Below, in pieces: positions 10,068 to 19,202 of a stretch of DNA of 64,000 bases. This DNA is from Emiliania huxleyi CCMP1516 (Eukaryota; Haptophyta; Isochrysidales; Noelaerhabdaceae). Made by a program: the position numbers and the translations under genes. Position 1 is the first letter of the stretch, and every line of letters starts with the position of its first letter. The notes under the pieces are model-generated. The model had not been told where the DNA came from. It ran no database searches and saw only the letters and a list, made by a program, of their open reading frames with translations. The DNA is taken from positions 2,908,722 to 2,972,721 of the forward strand of contig NW_005202428.1 in assembly GCF_000372725.1 (NCBI RefSeq). Direction: 5' to 3'.

Positions 10068-10490
10068 ATGGCAGACAAGAAGGCACAAATCGAAGACCGG
10101 GGCCTGGCCAACGACCTTCGGAACTTGCAATCGATGGTGCGGCGTGCAAAGGCTGGCGACGAGGCTTCCGCTCAGCTCACGCCAGTGTCCAAGACGTGGG
10201 CATTCCAAGGCCACCTCGGCCGCACCGTGCTTGTGGACAGAAGAGACCCCGCGCCGTTCGACAGATCGAACCCAAGATACATGGCAAGCAGCTGGAGGGT
10301 CGGCGAGCGTGCGACGGAGATCAACCCAATCTCGGGACAGCACTCGTACAACACTGGCAACCTGTATAGGACGGTTCACTGGAAAGAGGAGACGTTTGGC
10401 CTGAATGGACGATTCACCAAGGGTCTCGCCGGCCCCGGCCCCTGGAGACACGAGGGGCTCAACTGCTCGCCCCCGGCAAAGGCGCTCTGA
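10068..10490 (+). CDS. Hypothetical protein, 140 aa
   Basis: Single open frame from ATG 10068 (MADKKAQIEDRGLANDLRNL). Composition is mixed and protein-like rather than low-complexity: an N-terminal charged helix, then a Trp/Tyr/Arg-rich region (SKTWAFQGHLGRTVLVDRRD, RYMASSWRVGERATEINP, HWKEETFGLNGRFTKG). No signal peptide, membrane segment or known motif. It lies immediately beside a family K fragment on the other strand, so it may belong to the same element. Not recognised. Confidence 0.4.
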   Translation: MADKKAQIEDRGLANDLRNLQSMVRRAKAGDEASAQLTPVSKTWAFQGHLGRTVLVDRRDPAPFDRSNPRYMASSWRVGERATEINPISGQHSYNTGNLYRTVHWKEETFGLNGRFTKGLAGPGPWRHEGLNCSPPAKAL

Positions 10491-11107
10491 GAGGCAAGAG
10501 CATGCCAGCACCCTGAGGGGCGTGTGTGGGGAGCGCATGGAGTGCTAAACAGCGCGGGGCAAGACCAAAAGCAAGCCCAGGCCACAGCCTGGAGCCCGCG
10601 ACCCTAAACCCTCTGTACGCTGTGCCACCGAGAGCAGTGCCAGAGAAGGCCCCTCTGCCGCGTGTGACGCGTGTGACGCGTGTGGGAGCTGGGAGGCGAG
10701 GTGGGGCGGTGCGGCGGGTGGCGCCGGCGTGACGCGTGTGTGCGGCCGCAGCAGCGGGTTGAACGAGAATACGAGAAGCGCACTGGCCACTGCAAGTCTC
10801 GAAAGAGACGTTTGTGTGACGAGCGCCAAACCCCACCCCGCACCCCCAGTGCCCAGTCCCCACCCCGCACCCCCACAAGAGCGGTCGCTCAGGGTCAGGC
10901 CTCAGCGCGCCGCGCGGCCGCGGCGAGCGGCGTCCCCGCGGGCGCGGCCTCCTCGTCACCTGCGCCCACCAGCGCACACAGGCACAGCCACACGCCGCAG
11001 GGAGAGGGAGGGCAATATCTTCTAAGATATTATCTTGGGGAGTCACAGCGAGGACCGCGAAAAACGTCGTTCAATGCTAAGCGGGTACGTAATGTGGTCG
11101 CTAAAAT
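10491..11107. other. Intergenic
   Basis: No gene seen. It contains three GTGTGACGC units at about 10658-10686 and the 3' flank of the minus-strand ZZ/SEC-C gene. Confidence 0.4.
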
Positions 11108-11699
11108 TTACGCCGCTTTACCAGCCCCGCAGCACTTCTTGAACTTTTTGTTGCTGCCGCAACTGCAGGGGTCGTTGGGCTTCACCCGTGCCGACTTCGC
11201 CTCAGTCAGCCCTGGCGCCTACGACGGCGGATGCCGCGTCAAGTGGTGCGGGTTGAGATTGGTTATGGCGCTGTCGCTCCGCGCCTTTTTTACGAGCGGC
11301 GTGAAGCCCTTGTCCTTGTGCAGCGCAAAGCGGTGGTCCTCCACCTTGTTGCTGATGACCTGCTTCCCGAGGCTGTTGTTCACCCGTCCGGAGAGGTGCG
11401 TGTCGTAGCAGTTCTCGCACACCTTTATTTCGCAAGGCGTGCCTGGCTTCGTGGGAGCACAGGGCGGACGGGGCGAGGCGCGCACGTACGTCGTGATTGC
11501 TGCAGTCCTTGCACTTGTACCTGTATCCAATGATGGCGACGCCGCAGCCGTCGCAGGTGATGCCTGCGTGCTCGCCAAAGAAGGCCGCTTTTTGCTCTGT
11601 TTCCTTGGCCTGCTGCAGCCTCAAGTCGCTGAGCTTTGCCTCGATCTCCATGCGCCGCTTCGCCTTGGCCTCGTCCGTGGCGGTCGTCAGGTCCGGCAT
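11108..11699 (-). CDS. ZZ zinc finger plus SEC-C motif protein, 146 aa
   Basis: Three exons on the minus strand: 11699-11490, 11422-11285 and 11200-11108. Residues 1-45 form a charged helix (MPDLTTATDEAKAKRRMEIE onward). Residues 49-80 are a ZZ-type zinc finger (CDGCGVAIIGYRYKCKDC, then NHDVCENCYDTH once the first intron is removed). The C terminus is a SEC-C zinc motif, PNDPCSCGSNKKFKKCC. Intron 1 (67 bp) is GT-AG; intron 2 (84 bp) is GC-AG, with donor GCGCGG after AAG, and hides an in-frame stop. Known: ZZ domains bind peptide N-termini or histone tails, and SEC-C (C-terminal of SecA) binds zinc and often contacts ribosomes or proteins. I do not know the combined architecture from a characterised protein; a protein-binding adaptor is inferred. 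Confidence 0.8.
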
Positions 11700-12470
11700 G
11701 GAGGTAAGCCTGAGAACAAATGTTGCGAGGAGGCGAGTCGGCGGCGGGTGGTGAGGGAGGCGGTGGCGACGGAGAGGCTGGTCGATCGAAAAGATTTTTT
11801 CCTGCGCGCCGGCCCTGGATGTGAGGAGAGAGAGAGAGAGAGAGAGAGAGTCAAGGCGTCGCTACGCGCGGTCTTCCGCGGGGGGAGCTTCGTCGACGGG
11901 TGCGGGATCGCGGCGCAGTCAGTGCCGTGGCGATGCCTCCGGCTGTTTGCGGCGGGCGGCTTGCTGCTCGCTGCGATGGCGAAAAACTCGTCTCGCCACA
12001 CGCCAAGGGCTTATGCTCTGGCGAGACGTGAGGCGCATGCGCCCAGGAGGGGAGGGGGCATGTGTAACGACACTGCTAGAGATGCCTTTCGGGGCCCAGA
12101 GATAAAACTTCTGTGATGCCATGCGTGACCTAGTAGTGTCCCCAGCTATGGGCGTGTCCACGTTGGAGCCAGGTGTGGTGTGGGCGCGAGAATAGCTCCG
12201 CCGTTCATGGAGGCAACCGATGCGAGTCGACTGGTGTGTGTCGTCGTGGTTTCGTATCAAGAATTCTCTCTCTCTCTGGATGTGAGGCTGATAACTGCAC
12301 TCCAAGTGCTCCAAGTTCCCGGGCAGTAGCGCGCACTGGGTTCCGGCTCCTAGCCAGATAGGGGGTCTGTGAGCACTGGCTGGCCCCTGTGCAATAGGTA
12401 GGTAGGTCCGGGTTTGACCGCCCCAGAGGGCCCCGCAATAGGTAGGTAGGTGGTGGTGGTGGGGAGAGAG

Positions 12471-12912
12471 AGATTTTTAGCAATACCTTAAAGAGAGGTT
12501 ACGGCGGGGTAAGATCCGTTAGCGGGAGATCGGCGGGAGCTGCGGACGTTTCGAATTCGGCGGGCGCTGCGGACCGTTTCAGGTCTCTGCGCTCCCGTAT
12601 GAGCGAGGCTGCCGACGCTGCCATGATCGAGGCTGCCGACGCCGATGGGCGGCTGCGCGACGACCCGCTGACGGACCGCCCCGTGGACGCGGCGGCGGCG
12701 GCAGAGCGAGAGAGATCGGCGAAGGCGGCCAAGCTTGCTGCGCAGACCGCCAACGCGATGGTCGCCGTGCAGGGGCAGCTCAAGTTGCGGGGACAGGCAG
12801 CGGACAAGGCCGCGCACGACCAATACCAAACAACTCTAACACTCACACGTCATTTGGGGCCTGGAGCCCTGTTCACGCGCGCGCGAGACGTGCAGACAGG
12901 GTTGCCAGGTGA
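12471..12912 (-). repeat. Short element F, copy interrupted by a 333-bp insertion
   Basis: On the minus strand this matches the intact 77-80 bp element at 35027-35103 and 54602-54681. It is split by an insert at 12488-12820 flanked by CAATACC on both sides (12481-12487 and 12821-12827), a probable 7-bp target duplication. The insert has an open frame from ATG 12599 (Ala/Asp-rich, MSEAADAAMIEAADADGR) that is not convincing as a gene. Confidence 0.65.
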
Positions 12913-14020
12913 GAGCGAATGGCGCGGTTCACGCCTCGCACAACAGAGAGAGAGATACGCTCTGCATGGTGGGACATAAAAGAGAGCGAGTACTTGGGCG
13001 AGTAGGCCGTGCGGTCGACGCTGCCGCGCGCGACTTTGCGCGCGAGGCGGCGCAGCTTGAGAACGGCGGTGGGCGAGAAGCCGCCGCCGAACGTCTCGTG
13101 GAGCAGCAGGTTGAAGTTGTTGCGCTTGACAAAGATCGCGTCGTGGTAGAAACCGCGATGCGCCTTGACGTAGCCGTGGCCGGTCTTGTGGGAGAAGGGT
13201 TGGCCGGGCTGCCCGCGCGCCTTGCAGCCCATGTTTAGGCGGCGGGCCTTCTCCTCGGTGTTGCCGAAGGCGTAGGAGTGGCCAACGGAGGCGGGCGTGC
13301 CGCCGCTCGAGGCGTTGCCAACGCCCGCCGAGGAGGTCTTGAGGAGGGGCGTCCAGAGCTTGACTTCTTTCACCTCATCGCATCCTCCCGGGCCAGCGTG
13401 GGGTCCGCGAGGTCGACCTTGTACCCCTTGTTGTACTGCCGGGTGAGCTCTGGTTTCTCCTTGTCACCGTGCACGACCGGCGCGTTGGCCGGGGCGCGCA
13501 TCGCGTCCGCCCAGGCGGCGAGGACGCCGTCGTGGGGCCGCCGGTGGTGGGCCTTGTTGTAAAGGTAGTCGCCGAAGAAATCGACTGGCATGCCCCGCTC
13601 GAGCGCGACCCGAAGGGTGGGAAGCGCCACGGAGAGCCAAAGGCCGAGCTTCCGCTGGAGCTCGTCCTGGAGGGTGTCGGAGGAGAGGGCGGTGGCGTAC
13701 GTGCCGTCGACACGCACACGGACATCGAGGGCCTTGCCGGCGAAAGGCGTTGAGGCGGAGACGAAGCGCGCGGCTTCGCGGTTGTTGACGGCGCTGTCTC
13801 CGAGGGACGGGTTGTTCTTGACGTGCACGTCCCGCGCCTTGACGAGCTCCTGGTGCGCGTACCAGTCTTGTGATTCTTGATGGCAGCGAGCGCCCGCGGC
13901 CGCGGGTACGTGGATTTGCAAGTGCCATTGAGAATCGCGTCGGTAGCTGGAAGGGACTCGGGCTCGGGGAGCGGGACGCTCTTGGGGTTTTGTTTTGTGG
14001 TGGGGTGGGGGTGGGGGTGG
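12873..14020 (-). pseudogene. Longest copy of dispersed family K, apparently broken
   Basis: Minus-strand frames together cover an N-terminal part (about 13960-13375: QDWYAHQELVKARDVHVKNN, DGTYATALSSDTLQDELQRK, MPVDFFGDYLYNKAHHRRPH) and a C-terminal part (about 13373-12960: GHSYAFGNTEEKARRLNMGC, HGYVKAHRGFYHDAIFVKRN). The second part aligns over about 60 residues with the copy at 27.6 kb (GHKFGFGGTLDQCK, GWVKEHKGQYYDALHVKNGI). The two frames abut near 13373. No enzymatic motif is recognised. The copy may be decayed or interrupted by a tiny intron. Confidence 0.5.
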
Positions 14021-14559
14021 GGGTTTAAAAAACCGCTTCACTCGCGCGGGAGACGGCGCGTTTAGCCGCGAACGGGGCCATGCCAGACGTGTCGCCTGCG
14101 GCTGGGACGCCAGCCGAGACGGGTGCGGCGCCGCCTGTTCACAGAGGCGAAGACTTAAGCACTCCTTATCAGCTGGTCGGCCGCCATGTGGGCCTCCGGG
14201 CCTGCTGCGGCGGCGCGGCCGGTTGAGGCCGGGCTCGGCCCGGCCCGCGACGGCTGGCCGCCGACGAGCGCGCTCGCGCTGCTCGTCAAAATGGCGGCGG
14301 TGTCGATTGCGGCGACAAAAGTTCAGGCGTACAGCGCTCAGGCGCCTGTCGTCTTTCGTCTTTTGTCGCATTTCGCACACGCGCGCGCCGCGCGACCCGC
14401 GTCGCTCCGCGAGGGCATGAGCCTTCCGCGATTCGATCCCGCAGCCAAAAGCTGCTCGCTCGAACCGCGGCCGACTCTACCACCGCGGCCGCAGCTGTTG
14501 AGCTCTCCAGAAGACTGGTGCCTCATATGCTGCCTCCCTGCGGATGCTGCCGGCGAGCC

Positions 14560-14972
14560 TGGCGGTCCGCTGTACTACAAGGAAGTGCCGACTCGATTCT
14601 ACCTCGAATTCTTCTACCCCAACGACCCCACGAACGAATGTGACAGGACCATCGGGTCCTTCGGCCACCAAAGCGAGATCACCCGAGAGCAGCTGAGCCT
14701 GCCTCTGGCCTCGCCTCCCTCTCCTCCAGGCATTCGTGGCATCCTATGGGTCGTCCAGAGTATCGACCTCTGGCTTGTCAGCCGGTCACTTGATGACACC
14801 ATGAAGTACAGCGATCGCCAACTCGCTGGCCTCTCCGCAGGCCCCCCCGACCGCGTCGAACTCATCGGCGCGGGCTCTCTCGGCTACGGGACCGGCCCCA
14901 GCTTCGGCTGAGGGCTAACAAGCTGCCGAGCCCAAATCACTGCGAGAGTCGTGATTTCTTGTTGGTCTTCAA
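14560..14972 (+). repeat. Dispersed repeat C, copy 1
   Basis: Matches the complement of 34112-34533. An open frame starting upstream at 14186 runs through it to 14911 and contains FGHQSEITREQLSLPLA and VSRSLDDTMKYSDRQLAGLS. Part of this frame is conserved in copy 2, so the repeat probably derives from a coding element, but the protein is unrecognised. Confidence 0.7.
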
Positions 14973-15074
14973 AAATCACACAGAGGCGAGAGGGCTCAAC
15001 GGGTATTTTTCGCTTCGCTGCGCGGCCCCGCAAAATCCTACTCTCTGAATTCGCGGAGCGAAGAAAAATTTATA

Positions 15075-15300
15075 CGGAATACGTCGCTTTTTGGGCCTCG
15101 TTTGGAATACGTATTCTGGAATACGTATGGAATACGGCCGGAATTACTGCCAATACGGGTAGAATACAGCCCTAGGAGGGGTCGATTGGAAATACGTGGA
15201 ATACGTATTCAGAGAGAGAGTAGGCCCGCAATAGGTAGGTGGGTGGGGCACGGAGCCTGGCGGTTGGCGCCCGCAATAGGTAGGTAGGTAGGGCGTTTTG
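15075..15300 (+). repeat. GGAATACG palindrome cluster and GCAATAGGTAGG repeats
   Basis: The words GGAATACG and GAATACGTATTC (a perfect 12-bp palindrome) recur through 15075-15210. Two CCGCAATAGGTAGG units follow at about 15225 and 15270. The same GCAATAGGTAGGTAGG words occur at 12393-12455, and CTATCTGGCTAGGAGCCGGA at about 15328 is present in inverted orientation at about 12340. Confidence 0.65.
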
Positions 15301-15447
15301 GCGCGACTCAGTGGGAACAGACCCCCCTATCTGGCTAGGAGCCGGAACCCTGGCAACAGGCTTAAAATCCCTGTGTGGTGGTACACCACTGGAGCGAAAA
15401 AGAAATTACATCTCATCAGACGCCGGCGGTCGCACTTCTTTTTTAAG

Positions 15448-15670
15448 GAAGAAAGAAAGAAAACATACAGCCCAAGGGAGGGATGGGAGGACGGTACGCC
15501 GCCACCACACAGGGATTTTAAGGAGAGGAGTGTGGTGGTGGTGGTGCTAGCCGTCGCCCACCCTTGGGAGTCTGCCTCTTCCTATCTCTCTTCTCAGTCC
15601 CTCGCCGATTCTCGCTGCAACCTTCATGCCACCTCGCGGTCGTCCCACTCTCGTCGTTCTCCTTCCTGTC
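15448..15670 (+). repeat. Dispersed repeat B, copy 2
   Basis: Full-order copy of repeat B with the (GAAA)n start, CACGCCGCCACCACACAGGG core and CTCGCTGCAACC word. A second, partial (GAAA)n block follows at 15680-15775. Confidence 0.9.
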
Positions 15671-16073
15671 GCTTCATCCTGAAAAAGAAAGAAAGAAAAC
15701 AACAACGCAAACGAGGGATAGATAGATGGGGGAGGAGGACAGGGTCCACACCTGCACGAGCAGGATTTTGGAAGGACGCGCGGTGCACGGTGGAATCCCA
15801 ACTCCACTGGTGGTCTCATCAGTCAGTCTAGCGACCTTCCTCCGGCTTCTCACCGGCAGTCTCTCACTACGGCCCGCCACAAGGACCCCAGGAATTGCGA
15901 CTCGCCGCTTTCCTCCCGCTGTGATTCTGTGTGAGCTCTGTGTCTTGATTTGCCAACAATACACCTAAAACACATCCTGTCGCGTGGCTACTCAGGCATC
16001 AAAGTTCTTTGTTGAGTCTACGGATCGCCCTCCACACCGGAGGGCGGCGAGCTTCGGTCCTGCACGCACCGAG

Positions 16074-18733
16074 ATGGAGCCGCAGTCTCCCGGCGGTGCT
16101 GGCCCCTCGCGCGGGGCGACCACGCACACGCCGGACGGCGCGTACAAGTTCGAGCTCGGGCCGCTCGGCGCGCTCGGCTCGGGCGCGCACGGCGTCGTGC
16201 GGCTTGCGCGGCATGTGGAGTCGGGGGAGATGGTTGCGATCAAGGTGATGCCGACGGCGGTGATGGGGGCAGTGGCCAAGGAGCTGGTCGCGATGGCCAA
16301 GGTGGACCACCCCAACATCGTGCGGCTGTTGGGCACGCAGGTCGACCTCGACCGGAAGCGGGTCTACATGGTGATGGAGCTCTGCCAAGGCGGCGAGCTC
16401 TTTGACCGGATCGCCGAGTGCGGCAAGCTGGAGGAGGACCAGGCGAGGCAGTACTTGGTGCAGATGGCGCTCGCGATCGAGCACTGCCACGGGCTCAACG
16501 TCTACCACCGCGACCTCAAGCCTGAAAACATTCTCCTCTCGCAGCAAGACCGCGTCAAGATTGCAGACTTTGGCGCCGAGAGAAGCGCCGGGCGGGGAGA
16601 GGGGATGCGCGCGGCGGGGTGAGTCGGCCCTCGCTCTCTGCGTAGGCCTCGCCGCGATGGTCGGCCAGGTGCGCGAGGACGCCTCCTTCCTGCGGCACAC
16701 AAAGTGCGGCTCGCTCATGTATGCCGCGCCAGAGGTGCTCGTCTCGGACGCATCGCGAGGGTACGACGCGGCCAAGGTGCTGCAGCTCACCAGACCGGGT
16801 GGGCGGGCGTCACCCGCACCCGCGCCCGCACCCGCCGCCTCACCCCGGCTCTAGGCCGACATCTGGTCGCTCGGCGTCATCCTCTACTCGATGCTGTCTG
16901 GCGCGCTGCCCTTCCAGGCGCGGCGGGCACCGACGCGCCCAAAGTGGGGAGGGAGGGAGGAGGGGAGAGGGGAGAGGGGGTTGCAGAGCGCGCGGCAGCT
17001 GCCGAGCGCCGCCGCCCCCTCCGCCACCGCCGCGCAGGTCGCCAACGCGCGGAAGTGCACGCGCTATGCCGTCGTCGAGGAGCGCGGCGCGGCGGTCCTC
17101 GCTTCAGGGAGATGCGCGCTCACCGTCGCTTGTGTCTCATTACAGGAGCGAGGCATGGCGGTCCTCTGCGACGCGTCCGGCTTCTCGGCCGACGCGAGCA
17201 GCATCCTCGTCGCGATGCTCGAGCCCAACCCCGCCCGGTACGCTCCCTAGCACACCCCCTCCCCCGACGCCTCCTGCCCTCCCCTGACCCTTCCCCACGA
17301 GCTCTTCTCCCCACGAGCTCTTCTCCCCACGAGCTCTTCTCCCCACGAGCTCTTCTCCCCACGAGCTCTTCTCCCCACGAGCTCTTCTCCCCACGAGCTC
17401 TTCTCCCCGCGAGCCGCCTCTCCCACGCCCTCCCCAGAGCCGCTCCTCCTCACCGAGCCCTCGCCCCGCAGCCGCCTCTCCGCCAAGGGCGTGCTCGCCG
17501 CCGCGTGGGTCGCCGCTGCTCGCCCAGAGAAGCCGACCCGCGCGGTCCCGCCCGCCGAACCGCCGCAAACCCGAAAGTGGTCTGTCGAGCTCGGCGACAA
17601 GACCATGGACAAGGCAGACAAAGTGGGCAAGGCGACCGGCGCCGAGGCCGGCGCGGACCTGGCCGGGGAGGAGGGCGGCACGCCCAAGCGGCGGCGCAGC
17701 GGCAGCGAGGCGGAGGCGGCGGCCAAGCGGCAGGCGGCCGGCGACGAGGCGGCGGCGGAGAGTGCGCGGGAAGGGGCCCTTGCCACGCGCTGATCGACGC
17801 CCCCCCCCCCCCCCCCCGTCCCACCCCGTCAGGCGACGAGCCCGCGGCCTGCCCCCGCGCTGCTCGGCGCCAACGATGCGCCAGAAGAGGTCCCGCCGGG
17901 CGTCAACGGCGTGCTCGTCCGCCCGCTGCTGGGCTGCTTCTAGGAGCCTTCTAGGAGCCTTCTAGGAACGTTCTAGGCATGCTCGTCCGGTCGCTGGGCT
18001 GGGTGCAGCTCCCCGAGGAGAAGGAGAAGATGGTCGGCGATGTGGCGAGCGCGCTGGACTCGATGGGCGTCAAGTACGAGGTTGCACTTCCTAGACTCTT
18101 CCTAGACACTTTCTAGACACTTCCTGGACTCGATGGGCGTCAAGTACCCTGTTGGCCACGCTGCGAGGGGCTCGCCCCCAGCAGCCTCGCGCGAGCCGCA
18201 CCGGACCCTTCCGCCAGGTGGTCAAGGGCGAGCTGACTGACGTCGTGTGGGTGGGGGGGGAGGAGCCGACGCCCGAGGTGGCCGCCGCCAGCCACATCAG
18301 CCGCAGCAGCAGCAACGAGCCGCCCGCCGCCGAGGCTGCAGACGCCGCGCACGCGGGCAGCAGCAACGGCGGCGCGGCGGGCAACGGCAGCGGCGGCGAT
18401 GTGCCGGCTGGCCGGGGCAGGGGCGAGAGCGGGCCGGCCGACGGTGAGGGCGGTGGGAAGGGCGGAGGCGGCGCCCCTGCAGGCGCCGCGCTCGAGCTCG
18501 AGCCGGCCTCCCCGTCAAAGTACTCGGAGGGCAGGCTGTGCGTGCGGATCCGCGTCAACCCGTCCGCCGAGGACAAGTCGGAGGTGCACATAGACCGGCA
18601 GGCGGGGGACGTGCTTCAGTTCCACTCCTTTTACCGCGACGTGCGCAACCAGCTCGCCGGAGCGAACGGGTGGGTGGAGAACCACGGCCGGTACGAGCAC
18701 GAGGTCTTCCCGAGTCAGGCGGACTTCAAGTGA
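16074..18733 (+). CDS. CHK1-like Ser/Thr protein kinase with C-terminal KA1-like domain
   Basis: ATP-dependent kinase of the CAMK-like/CHK1 type, predicted DNA-damage or cell-cycle checkpoint role. Exons: 16074-16572, 16646-16776, 16855-16917, 17038-17086, 17153-17237, 17472 to about 17780, about 17829-17908, 17977-18080, 18218-18733. Spliced residues show the glycine loop GSGAHGVV (36-43), VAIK Lys57, alphaC Glu70, the CHK1-like GGELFDRI (107-113), HRDLKPEN (145-152), DFG (165-167), the activation segment CGSLMYAAPEVL and ADIWSLGVILYSML. After a basic linker, LPEEKEKMVGDVASALDSMG and a last exon with HIDRQAGDVLQFHSFYRDV resemble the KA1 region of CHK1. Introns 16573-16645, 16918-17037, 17087-17152 and 17909-17976 are GC-AG; 16777-16854, 17238-17471 and 18081-18217 are GT-AG. 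Two GC-AG introns have exon duplications whose period equals their length. ATG 16074 is the first ATG of the frame. Confidence 0.8.
17299..17412 (+). repeat. Intronic minisatellite CACGAGCTCTTCTCCC
   Basis: About seven head-to-tail 16-bp units lie within kinase intron 17238-17471. The array is pyrimidine-rich on the coding strand, like an extended polypyrimidine tract ahead of the acceptor. Confidence 0.9.
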
Positions 18734-18739
18734 GGCGGC

Positions 18740-19195
18740 GGAGAGGATGGGGGGCGGGCGCCGCCCCCTCTGCCGTGCCCGGGGGGGGGGGGGGGGGGGG
18801 GCCAACCTGGGTGCCCCTCCCCCCGTACCCCCCGAAACCTCGGAAAGTTCGGGGGGCTCCCCCCCCTCTCCGGGTTGGAATGTACCCCGGTTCCCCTGGA
18901 AAGCACTGAGTCCAAACCTGCCCTCCCTTTTTTTTTGATTCCCCCCCAAAAGCCCCCCAGTCAAATCAAACACCCCCCCCTTTGATTTTTTTTTTCGAAA
19001 AAAATTTTTTTTTGCCCTTTGAATTCAATTTTTGCAAAATTTTTCCTGCCAAGGGGCCGGTTGCCCCGCTCCCTTTTTTACCTAAAAATTTTTTCCCATC
19101 CCTGATTGGGCTCGTCTCGCCCTCCGGGGGGCCCATGGGGGGGAAATCCCCCTCCTTTCCCACCAAGAAAAATGGCTTGGCCCCTAAAACGGGGC
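18740..19195. other. Probable low-quality sequence
   Basis: A G run of about 22 is followed by inflated homopolymers of every base (C7, T9, A7) and an abrupt shift of local composition, ending exactly where normal complexity returns. It has the look of an unpolished read end. It separates the kinase stop (18733) from the convergent minus-strand gene (19203), so both 3' flanks are unreliable. Confidence 0.7.
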
Positions 19196-19202
19196 TGTCG
19201 CC

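Noticed and set aside
14186-14911. Plus-strand 241-codon frame through repeat C as a host gene
   Set aside because: Its C-terminal half is repeat sequence and its N-terminal half is unconserved. Reported as a repeat instead.
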